Positions 54,913 through 64,000 of a stretch of 64,000 nt of DNA are shown here, one piece after another. Below the pieces are notes generated by a model that did not search any database, had not been told where the DNA came from, and saw nothing but the letters and a program-made list of their open reading frames with translations. Both the position numbers and the translations under genes were made by a program. Origin of the DNA: Hyparrhenia diplandra (lineage: Eukaryota; Streptophyta; Magnoliopsida; Poales; Poaceae); NCBI GenBank assembly GCA_015847255.1, contig JADLZK010012231.1, positions 248,001 to 312,000 of the forward strand, written 5' to 3'. How positions within the stretch are numbered: the first letter of the stretch is position 1; each line of letters begins with the position of its first letter.

Positions 54913-56106
54913 TGTGTAGATGTCAAGAACTGCTAGTCCTGAAGGGGTCTTCTGTCCTCAAACTTGCATTTCTCCAGCATCAATTCTCCACTGCCAAAAA
55001 AATGCATTTATTCACTTGAATTTTCCAACAGAGAAGGAAATTTCATAGTCAAGTATCAAATGTACCACACTTCGAAACAGTCGCATATTAGCAGACATGG
55101 ATAAAGTACATCTAGTAAATTGAGGCATTGGGTTTCAGTTGACTATTAACAAATTCTTTGTTTGTTTGTTACTCGATGGGAGATGGGAATAGTAGTGGGG
55201 AACTGAAATGAACAATACAAATGGCTTTGAGGGAAGCCATGAAATTTCCAGTGGCATTGAGGGAATTTACTCAAGAGTAAATTAAATTCATACAATTTTG
55301 ATTGTTTTTGTTGTTAGTTTTTTATAATAATTGATTATAGTTGCATTGCATTCTTAGAACGCATGGATAGCATGGCGGAGTAGTTTAGTGAGAAAGATGT
55401 GCTGAAGAATAGTTCTGAAACTAAAGAGAGACGGGTTGAGCAAAAAGGACTTCGGGTTGAGCTTAATATGGATGACCCTTTGGTTAATAAATCTTCTTTA
55501 TTTGTTATTTTTCTACCCACAAAGTTGTTTTAGATGTTGCCTGAGCATTTTGAACTGATATTTGGTTTTTGTGATCCATGTTACATTGGTTACATCATTT
55601 GGTTTATTGTTAGCAAGGTTTGTAGCCTCAATTATTTAGGCACCCACTTGATCCATTTCTGGGTCCGCCACTGGTGGAGATCCACCTGGAGACTGGAGTT
55701 GAACCGATGCCTTCTCTCCTTGGTGAAGAAGCCCTATCTTTATTTAGATGGTTTGATTGCTGAGGGTTGATTTGTGTTGGTTCTTCCTTTCCTTGCTGTG
55801 AATGAGCTATCAAATACTCCGTAAAATGTAATGTTTGTAGTAGTTTGTAAAATAAACAAAGAATTTGTTAATAGTCAACTGAAACCCAATGCCTCAATTT
55901 ACTGGATGTACTTTATCCGTGTCTGATAATGTGCGACTGTTTCTGAGTGTGGTACCTTTGATACTTGACTATGAAATTTACTCTGTTGGAAAATTCTAGT
56001 GAATAAGTGTGCATTTTTTTTTTGGTAGTGGAGAATTGATGCTGGAGAAATGCAAGTTTGAGGACAGAAGACCTCTTCAGGACTAGCACTTCTTGACATC
56101 TACACA
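54913..56106. mobile_element. Fold-back element with ~255-bp inverted arms
   Basis: The left arm 54913-55172 begins TGTGTAGATGTCAAGAACTG and the right arm 55845-56106 is its reverse complement with scattered changes (both include TAGTCAACTGAAACCCAATG in opposite orientations). The spacer is about 670 bp with an unrecognised minus-strand frame (55335-55520). Long arms suggest a MULE-type or fold-back element, but I see no 9-bp target duplication. It ends 45 bp before the PIG-C start codon. Confidence 0.8.
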
Positions 56107-56151
56107 GGTCAGCGCCTGTTTCTTCTGGGGAAGAAAGCACAGTAATTCATT

Positions 56152-57063
56152 ATGAAGAGCAGCGATAGAAACCGAATCAGGTTACAACCAATGTGGAGAA
56201 AAGTTGCCTATGGGGGAAGGCAGTCAGGATATGATGATAACTACACCGACGAGTCCTTCCTCGAGGAGATGGTTATGAATGCCAATGTCGTCAAGAGGGA
56301 CCTTCTGAAAGTGATGGACGACTCTGACTCCATATCACAGTATCTCTGTACCGTCGCTCTTGTGGTTTCTACATGGATTCTAACGCTGAACTTGGGCATT
56401 GATGAATCTACTCTTCTCAAACTAGATGTTGGTCTTCTCCTTGTTGGGTTCTCGGTGCTCTTGCTCACAACCTGTCCATTCTCACTGAAGCTTCTGACAA
56501 AGTATGTCCTCAATATATCATTCTTCATAAGTGGTCTATATGTTCTTGCGCCAATTTATCATACCCTAACCAGGTCCATCAGTTCAGATTCAATATGGGC
56601 CCTTGATGTATCTCTTCTGCTGGTTCACCTTTTCTTGCACGATTATTCTGGTTCAACGATAAGACCTCCAGGCGCATTGAACAATCAAAGTTAACCAGCA
56701 AGCAACATCTCCTTGAATGCATCGATAGTAGCCTCTGTCCTTGTGGCTTCACGGCTTCCATCAAGGCTGCATGTATTTGCAATCATGTTGTTCTCCTTGC
56801 AAGTCTTCCTCTTTGCACCCCTCATTACTTTCTGTGTGAAGAAATACCACTTTAGGCTTTTTCTGCTATTCTCCTTTGCGCTGATGGTTGTGGCCTTGAG
56901 TGTCACATACCAGTTGCATCAGATGTTCTTCACTGTGCTATTAGCACTTCTTGTTTTTGTTTCAATTGTTTGCCCTTACTGGCTTATAAGGATTCAGGAA
57001 TACAAGTTTGAGATCAATGGCCCCTGGGATGTAGCAAAACTCTGCTTTGATATTACTGAATAG
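56152..57063 (+). pseudogene. PIGC: PIG-C/GPI2 homologue with premature stop
   Basis: PIG-C is a multi-pass endoplasmic-reticulum subunit of the GPI-GlcNAc transferase that makes the first intermediate of GPI anchors. Clear family motifs are WRKVAYGGRQ, DDNYTDESFLEEMV, NANVVKRDLLKVM, SISQYLC, FFISGLYVLAPIYHTLTRSI, LFLHDYSGSTIRPPGAL, then SLNASIVASVLVASRLPSRL, CPYWLIRIQEYKFEINGPWD and the C-terminal DITE. Start-to-final-stop is 303 codons, the family's normal length, without introns. An in-frame TAA at 56692-56694 (codon 181) interrupts it. The text around it suggests one base lost (CAAAGTTAACC, where family members have a Lys-Leu-Thr) and four gained (AGCAAGCAAC), so frame is restored after the stop. 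As read, the product would lack the last 120 residues. A sequencing or assembly error is a real alternative. Confidence 0.9.
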
Positions 57064-57521
57064 CAGTGATAAGCTAGGAATGATTTGTATTGGTTTGGTG
57101 GTATACTGGCATGGGTTGTTGCTAGCCTTATTAGATGATCTCATGTAAATGTATATACAATTTAATGGATTTATTGTGTTACCGAGACTAATTCTTGGCA
57201 TGCTTTGACATGCCTAATGATCACTAATTGTGTCATTGACAGTTTGGGATGTTGAAACGCTACATTGTAAGCAAGACTCCATTCTGTCTTTTGCTGAGTG
57301 ACATATTTGTAGCTATTGCATTTGTGAATTGTGACTCCGGTTTTGTTGTCCTTGTTTGTGTATGCGAGTATGGTGATCTTAATGGCAAAATCATATGCTA
57401 CCGACAACTAATGAATAGTAAAGAATTGTCTTCTTTTTTTTTTTTTTTTTTTTGTCACGGCCAAGAAATTATTGATGAACAATGTGGCGCAATGATCCTT
57501 GGTGTTACTGGAGTGCAGCTC
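57064..57521. other. PIG-C 3' region
   Basis: Likely 3' untranslated sequence and flank, with a T-run at 57431-57453. No gene. Confidence 0.5.
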
Positions 57522-57593
57522 AATCTGCAGCACACTGAAACATGCGTTTGCAAGTTGAATCTGCAGCACACTGAAACATGCGTTTGCAAGTTG
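57522..57593. repeat. 36-bp exact tandem duplication
   Basis: Two copies of AATCTGCAGCACACTGAAAC plus ATGCGTTTGCAAGTTG. Confidence 0.95.
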
Positions 57594-59014
57594 CGGTGCT
57601 GGTATAAGTGCATTACGGTGACTGTGGACAAGTTCAGGTTAGTTTGGCTTGTGGTCACCGATCGGACAGAGGTAGAAAGACACGGACGGAGACGAGCACG
57701 GCGAGAATAATTCTGGAAATGAACAAAAGGTAATGCGGATCAAATGGACTGGGGAGGATGAGGCGGGGGCGAGCCCAGACGACGATCTACCCTTCCTAGT
57801 TGGAGAAGGAAGAATGAAGAAACAAGCCAAAAGAAGAGTGCTGGTCCAGATTTTACTGGTAGTTTTCAAAATATTTAGCTGGTGGCACAAAAAAAAAAAC
57901 TCTTTTTCTAGATCAAAGCTCAAAATATCTCGGAAAGCTCCTTAAAAATCCGGGTCAATTAAATACATAAGGATGTATTTTTTTTTTCTTTCTACGATAG
58001 TTTTCACTAGCTAGTTTTCCATAAATCTTGAGAGAGAAAAAAAGGTACCACATGATGAAAACTAAATGGCAAGAGACACCCGGGCAGACAACCTGAATAC
58101 CCATTGAAAAGTTTGACTTTGCTCTATGTCTTGAATTGCAATCTTGTTGGCACGAAGGGAATGACACCTATTTTACTAGTTATACTGAACCACCTAACGG
58201 CTGGTTAGTTGAGGTTAAAATTTAGCTCAAATTAGCTATAGTTAGCCAGCCCCCCCCCCCTACAGCTTCAAACTATGTGGAGGCCGCCCTAAGCCCCCTT
58301 AAATCTTTATATAATTACATATGTTAGGAGGGGTTAACCTTGATTAGATGGTGTTCAGCCCACCCTAAAAATTGTTTTTAACCGCAAGTAGAAAGCAAAT
58401 GGAATTGTTAATGCTGCTAGGTGCATTTTTAAGATATTGACTTCAGATGATAGAGTTAAGGCAATTTTAGTGAACATTTTTGTGGGCATTATGAAATGTG
58501 ACGTGATAGCAAGTGGAATTGTTAATGCTGCTAAACAGGTGCAATTTTAGCTCTCTTAGCTTTATTTGTAGGGTAACATAGGTTCCTGACAATTTTGGCA
58601 TATTTTTCCCACCGAATCAGTGTGTTCATGCAATAGTTGTCCTCACCACTAGGGACTTCTTTATTTCCCTGAAATTGGATATTTCATTTTCATGTCTGTC
58701 TTTAGAAATTTGCCACTTATAGTACAAGGAGATACTTCCCTCAAGTTCTCAACCTTGTTTCTCTGACTCTTCATATTCCACAGTAATATTGTCACAAATC
58801 AATTGTGGATAGTTTTCTTTGCAAAAATAATTTGTTCACTACATACAAATATATATATCCCAAATGAAGTCGTTTTGCAGCTGTTTGTATTCTTCGCCAT
58901 GCGCTATGCCCCTCCTGTTCGCACGTGCTCGAGTTCCTACATAGAAATGGATTGATTTGATTTTCCTTTTTTTTTTTTTTTCTAGGCATGTTTATTGTTT
59001 TTTTATGATAACGT
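57594..59014. other. Intergenic, no gene recognised
   Basis: Includes a run of about 13 C (58246-58259) and two dispersed copies of TGGAATTGTTAATGCTGCTA (58399 and 58515). No coding family. Confidence 0.5.
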
Positions 59015-59160
59015 CTAAGCTCATTTTTTTATGGGAACAGGTGGGGGCTCCCCTACTAGGCTTTTTATTAATAAACAAAACAGTCCTTACAAGTTATGTC
59101 ATGAAGCAAAGAAAACCATATCTATTACACACAACATAAGCTTCTAGCGCGTATCTCATT
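59015..59160 (-). mobile_element. LINE 3'-tail remnant
   Basis: On the minus strand, TTAATAAAAAGCCTAGTAGG, GGAGCCCCCACCTGTTCCC and a short A-run form the layout of grass LINE 3' ends. No coding part remains. Confidence 0.4.
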
Positions 59161-59647
59161 AAGCGAAAATTTTAGGTTGGAAAGGACTTAAGAAAAAATC
59201 CAATTTGAACTCAACTTAAAATTTGACCAAACTGTTTTGCAACTTTTGGGCCTTTTCCAAACATTTTCACAAAGAGCAAGTTGAATACTTTTTTATCCTC
59301 ATAAAAAGTACTAACCTTCATATGTGGAAGACTTTGACTAAAAACCATTTGATGAAGCACTTTTGAAAGACTTTCCAAAATCACTCAAAAAAAAAAGGTC
59401 AAATGACTTGAGAGGAATTTAAATAAACCATTTCCAATCACAAAGACCTAAACAACATGATTCTAAAACATGTCCTAAATATGACTAAGCATAGTTTAGG
59501 TTAAATTCACACTAATCATGGCATAGCAAAGCATAGCAAGCAAAAAAGAAACACAAAAATGCAACTAGTTATGGTGCAATGCATATGATGATGATTATGT
59601 TATGCAAATGCACATGCTTATGCAGTGGTTAACACCCGTGGTGTTAC
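59161..59647. mobile_element. Possible Ty3/gypsy LTR remnant
   Basis: Text such as CCAATTTGAACTCAACTTAA, ATGCAAATGCACATGC and an end ACACCCGTGGTGTTACA is typical of LTRs of grass chromovirus-like elements, whose LTRs begin TGTAACACCC and end GGTGTTACA. No internal domain or second LTR is visible. Assignment is by general resemblance. Confidence 0.35.
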
Positions 59648-60125
59648 ACGGTGATGGACGTCGAATAGTGCAAGCATCGGCGCTTTGCCTAGTTGCACCA
59701 CGGTCGCAATGTTAGCGTCGTATAGTTTGTAGCCGTAGCTAGGCTCTTGCTCTAGTTTGCTTGTCAACATCTCTATCTACTAGCTCCTGCACGCTAGCGT
59801 CTTGCCAAGGGACGTGGGACAACCAAATGTTATGGATGGTGTGTAAATTTGTGAACCTTGTTTTGGCCTCTCTTTTTACCATTCCTCTTAATAAAAAAAA
59901 ATAGGTAAAATATCTGATTTTGAAAAAAAATTGCTCAGCACATCTTGAGATTTAATAGGTGTGTTTGGTTGCCGGATGAGGATTGAGGATTACATCATGA
60001 ACGAGGGAGCCGTCAATAATAACAAAAAAAAAAAAGAGTGAGTCTGATATTTTAGTAAAGTTGTATGAGTAAATGAAAAGACCAAAATATTGTTTACTTA
60101 CACGTAGTGATAAAAAAAATACTTA
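59648..60125. other. Intergenic, no gene recognised
   Basis: Nothing identifiable. Confidence 0.5.
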
Positions 60126-61035
60126 AGAGACGACACGTAGAAAGCCCACGCACAATCCTAGCAACCGCGCAGCGCCTGGCCGAGTGGCCGGCCACTGAAG
60201 CTCAGATCGAGCAACTCCTCCGGTGCAAGTATGTGCCAAGCATACTCGTAGTTTTGAGTATTGCAAACAAGGATCCAAACGTGCTCATAGTCATAGCTAG
60301 GATTGACCGCGAGCAGTGTAACCAAACAGACCTATAATAACTAGTAATATCGCTTCAAAATACAGTGTATTTTCAGAATGACAAGTACTCTTCCTATTGC
60401 AAGCTGAACATGTGTGCTACTCTCGTTGTAGACGTACAGTAACAAATCCATCTCGAGCGGGAGCAACGACAAAACACCGGTCAGAACTCGGGCGCACTGC
60501 TCATCTTCTGACTGATCAGAACCCTGCTTGGCCTGGTTTAGATGGCAGATTTTTGCCATAAAATTGCAAATTTTTAGACTCTCTCCATCACATCACATTA
60601 AATACATCAAAAAGACATATGTTCAGAGCAGTAAATGTAGGTAAAAAAAATTAACTAATTACACAGTTACATTTGTACATGGCGGAGGCGAATCTTTTGA
60701 GCCTAGTTAGTTCATGATTGGACAACACTTCTGGTGCGGCCATGTTCACTTCCCATGCAACCCAAAAAGTGAACCAAAAAAGTAGCTACAGTGTCCGTCA
60801 CATTAAATCTTTTGATGCATTTTTAAAGCATTAAATGTAGGTAAATAAAATAACTAATTACACGGTTTGACTGAAAAGTGCGAGACGAATCTTTTTGAGC
60901 CTAGTTAGTCCATAAATAGACAATAATTATCAAATACAAACAAAAGTGCTTCTGATAACCGAACCCAAAATATTTCACCAACTAAACACCCCCTGCATGC
61001 TACGGCGCGAGCGCGAGCGAAAGCAATGCCAATGC
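60126..61035. repeat. Segmental duplication, copy B, split by MITEs
   Basis: Matches 51500-51960 from CACGTAG through GGGAGCAACGACAAAACACC to about 60535, and resumes with TGCATGCTACGG at 60995. The extra 460 bp consist of a truncated Tourist-like MITE (about 60535-60734) and a complete one (60738-60993), so the insertions post-date the duplication. Confidence 0.85.
60738..60993. mobile_element. Tourist-type MITE, 256 bp, TGC flanks
   Basis: Left end GGCCATGTTCACTTCCCATG; right end, reversed, GGGGGTGTTTAGTTGGTGAA, matching the element at 48063 in opposite orientation. TGC flanks both ends. Confidence 0.85.
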
Positions 61036-61275
61036 TCTGGCGCAGCGATGGTGGAGCGGCTTTTTGGTATCGATCAGCCATGCATCATGCAGCGTCTTGT
61101 TCTTTCGGCCTGCTGCATCGATCAGCCATGCATGCATGAAGCAGCCGGCTGGCCGGGCTTCTCTTCCGCAGAGGAAGCATGAGCGCAGGCGCTCACGTGT
61201 GCCCCTCCTGCGCCACCAGGAAGTGACATTGCCCGGTCTGCTTGCACTCGCTCCCCACCCGTGTGCAGGTCGGAT

Positions 61276-61456
61276 AACATTTTTTTGTTTGTATTTTACA
61301 AATAATTGTGTCACTATAGACTAATTAGGTTTAAAAGATTCATTTCACGCTTTTTCAGTCAAACTATATAATTATTTTTTTATTTATCTATATTTAATGT
61401 ATTATGTCGTTAAGAGATTCGATGTGACGGAGAACCGTAGCACTTTTTTGGATTTT
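61276..61456. mobile_element. Truncated Tourist-like MITE
   Basis: Contains GACTAATTAGGTTTAAAAGA and TTCGATGTGACGGAGAACCG from the same MITE group, but both ends are missing. Downstream, at 61632-61649, is a lone Stowaway right end. Confidence 0.6.
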
Positions 61457-61711
61457 CTACATTGTTTTTGGATTTTCTAGACATATACTTACTCAAAAAA
61501 AAACATTCAACTATTGGATCAGTCAACTTGAACAAAGTTGAACCAGATTCCCTATCAATATTTTTATAAATTTGATCAAAGTTTGAATCGTTTGCCTTAT
61601 TGAAATGCCGAGTTGCATGTTTTTGGGGACGGAGGGAGTACTTCCAAGTATATCTAGACATATGGTATATCTACTAGTAGAAGGCGCCGCCGTTCTTGCG
61701 CTTGGAGAATG

Positions 61712-61845
61712 CATATTTGAGCGATCTGGCCGGTAATATTACACACATTGTCCATATAAATAGGGATGCCGCGGAATACATATTTGAGTGATCTAGACAG
61801 CAATATTACACATATAGTCCATATAAGTAGAGGCGTTACACACTT
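61712..61845. repeat. 67-bp tandem repeat, two copies plus a diverged third
   Basis: Units begin CATATTTGAGYGATCT and contain GTCCATATAARTAG. A partial third copy lies near 61903-61950. Confidence 0.8.
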
Positions 61846-61849
61846 AGTT

Positions 61850-64000
61850 GAAACAAATAGAAATAGAAATGTTAACGCAGCAGTGTTTGGTACTTAAGTT
61901 AGTGATCTAGTCAGAATCCACATCATGATATTACATAAATGGTTCATGGACATAGATATGTTCTCACATCACTGTCTGATACTTAAGTTTGGCTATAATA
62001 GTCTGTCGCACCTGTCGGGATTATACGACCTACTGCATTGCAAGCAGGATAGGTGCCAGCGTGTCCAGAGCCTGGGACATGTGGACATGTTAAACATAGA
62101 TATGATGCGTCGTGGGAGAAGTTGTTGAGGCTATCAGTGACGCGGCTCCTGGTCGGACAGGTTGGTGTTTATGGAACCAAGTGATCGGTCGCTGGGTGAA
62201 CTTGGATGTGTATGTAGTGCTGCCGCCGTGCAGTCCGTGTCTTGATGGTTTCATCTTCGTCGATGATGGTTTAAGTCCGAGAACAGGGGCCTGTCCATGG
62301 TGCCTGTAATATGAGAGAGCAAGGCATGTTACTGTATGAATGATTCTTGGTACAATAATTGGAGGTGAATAGAGCAGGAAGCTAAACTGTACTGCTATTT
62401 TAAAAGTTATAATCATAATGTTCATATATGTAGGAGTTAGGTAGCTGTGAGTTTTATTTATTTCATTCCTCTGTGTTCACTTTAGAGAGCCGAAAAATGT
62501 TCATGCCAGATATGCAATTTCATTTTTGATTCTAGTAGTTGTACATGGTTGATATCCTTAGGTATCCAACAAAGAGCATGAGATTGTGTGTTCTGTCTGG
62601 GTTGATTTGTAGCAGGAAGTCAGGTCCGTATTTAGATATGGCACCAATGGTGATGGAATTATTGTACTGGTTGTGTATTGCTTGAAGGTCATCAATGGAG
62701 ATGGCTCTGCTCTCATGTTTGGGATATATAGCGACTATTGTAGTTTGTAACTGATCAATATGTGTCCTCACAGCCTCATCCTCTTCGACGATGAATACGT
62801 GGGCGTCCAAGATTCCTGACAAATCATAGGTTCAGTCCAGGGCTGAACAATGTGGTTCATTTTCGTTAATTAGGTGCCTTCTGTAGGTTAGCTGTATAAA
62901 ATTGATTATCTAAGTTTTGGAAAAAGATATGTTCCTATTTACATGTTGTTTTTTTCTCTACAGCATCAAATAAATATTTAAATGAACATTTGTAGATGCT
63001 AGAACCTTATGGATTTGTTGGTGTCTGTATCAAACTGATGTGAGGCGTAACTATTTTTTTTTAGTTCTATCTATTAAATGGGTTGTATAAAGGAAAGCAT
63101 AAACGATAATGAATCATTTATATACCTACCTAAAACATGGTGGTTATCAGATTTTCAAAATCAAGCATCTGTGGTACTGCATCTATGTCTCAAGTCTTCA
63201 GTAGATAAATTTCTTTTATTTGCGAGCTTTGATCCAATCCATAAGTAGTGGGGCTAATCGGAACTGAATTTGAAGAGCAGGGTGAGAAGCATAAGCCGTA
63301 GGAGGTAATTGAATCAGGGATGAGGGTCAATTCTATAGTAATCTGAACCTAGGAGTGCTTGTTTCACTTCTTTGACAGAGCCAACTGAGATGCTTTGTTT
63401 CGATGTTGACCTAATACTGGCATTATCAGATTAAGAGTGGGGAGCGATATGTAGATCGTAAATGCAAACCATCAAGAACTTGAGATAGCTATCTAACGTA
63501 GAGATACATGAGGAGCGAGAGTTTTTATACCTGATGCCATTTGCTCGATGAGGTGTATGTATGGATGCTCCTCTCTGACTTTGTACTGGAAGGAAGTGTA
63601 CAGAGCTAGGGTTCACTGTAGAGAAGGGGATCTTTGATCCTGAAATACCTGAGAAAAATTCGATGTAGAAGATATCAGTCATGAAGGCTCTAAGAAGGCA
63701 GCAGTCTATACCAGAAAGGAAGTGAAACCAATGGCTGGAAGATATAACAGCTGCGCCAATTAGACATGGGATCCTAAAACTAAAAATTATGAACAACATA
63801 TCTCATGCTGCATAGAAAAGCATTGACCTATAAGTGCATCAGCAAATTGAGTGGCTGCCCAAATTCTGTTGAATCCTTTTAGGACTCAGGCCTAATACCT
63901 TTCCATACTGGCTCAGTAAGGCCCCACAGTATCAAAGTAATATTACCTATCAGTGTAAAATACATAATGCCAAAACAAGAAAATCCATATTATTATTGGT
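61850..64000. other. Unassigned right end of window
   Basis: Minus-strand frames at 62532-62822 (96 codons, containing DLQAIHNQYNNSITIGAISK) and 63431-63799 (122 codons) might be exons of a minus-strand gene continuing beyond or within the window, but I recognise no family and cannot define splice sites. AT-rich otherwise. Confidence 0.3.

Noticed and set aside
56713..57063. Separate 116-codon gene starting at an internal ATG
   Set aside because: It is the in-frame C-terminal part of PIG-C after the premature stop, not a gene of its own.
62532..62822. 96-codon minus-strand frame as a gene
   Set aside because: It looks somewhat protein-like, but no family, splice borders or promoter can be shown.

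Overview
This window is plant nuclear DNA, almost certainly from a grass (Poaceae). The reasons are the many Stowaway-type and Tourist-type MITEs, Helitron ends of the cereal type, a tRNA-derived SINE with a T-tail, long (TA)n tracts, sharp GC-rich islands in AT-rich DNA, and gene pieces that read as grass homologues (SUT2/SUT4 sucrose transporter, PIG-C). I cannot name the species. Gene density is low and most of the window is transposon-derived.

Region 1 (1-22921): nothing recognisable up to 2442, then a chain of six consecutive blocks, each bounded by a (TA)n tract. Family A elements lie at 2515-4338, 14310-14740 and 18429-22873; they share terminal inverted repeats and carry imperfect GTATG..CATAC repeats. 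Family B elements lie at 14765-16364 and 16394-18388; they have different ends and TTACGAGAAT repeats. A 9.9-kb block (4367-14275) holds a sucrose-transporter gene fragment with introns, a 5-kb field of TTGCAA-cored repeats and GC-rich DNA. The largest family A element contains a nested 2.7-kb Helitron carrying pieces of a spliced gene; one family B element carries a CASP-like fragment. I see no transposase, so all look non-autonomous. Their siting resembles the microsatellite-targeting rice element 'micron'.

Region 2 (22922-45764): mostly AT-rich DNA with MITEs, a SINE and a minus-strand Helitron. Between 28355 and 45434 lies a dispersed family of five small genes or gene relics encoding 52-60 residue, two-hydrophobic-segment proteins: intact at 29030 and 37093, broken at 39845, 40239 and 45218. 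Most have a good TATA box, and two have clusters of heat-shock-element pentamers just upstream. A third such cluster lies at 28355 in a duplicated promoter. I do not recognise this family; it is the most interesting candidate here.

Region 3 (45765-64000): a Helitron whose 3' end lies against the last small gene, several complete MITEs, a 5'-truncated LINE with perfect target-site duplications and a MITE inside it, an unrecognised two-exon coding segment, a long inverted-repeat element, and a PIG-C/GPI2 gene (GPI-anchor synthesis) whose frame carries a premature stop. The right end contains a duplicated segment (copy of 51500-51960), LINE and LTR remnants and unassigned DNA.

The two intact small genes and PIG-C are the only plausible host genes; PIG-C as read here would make a truncated protein.
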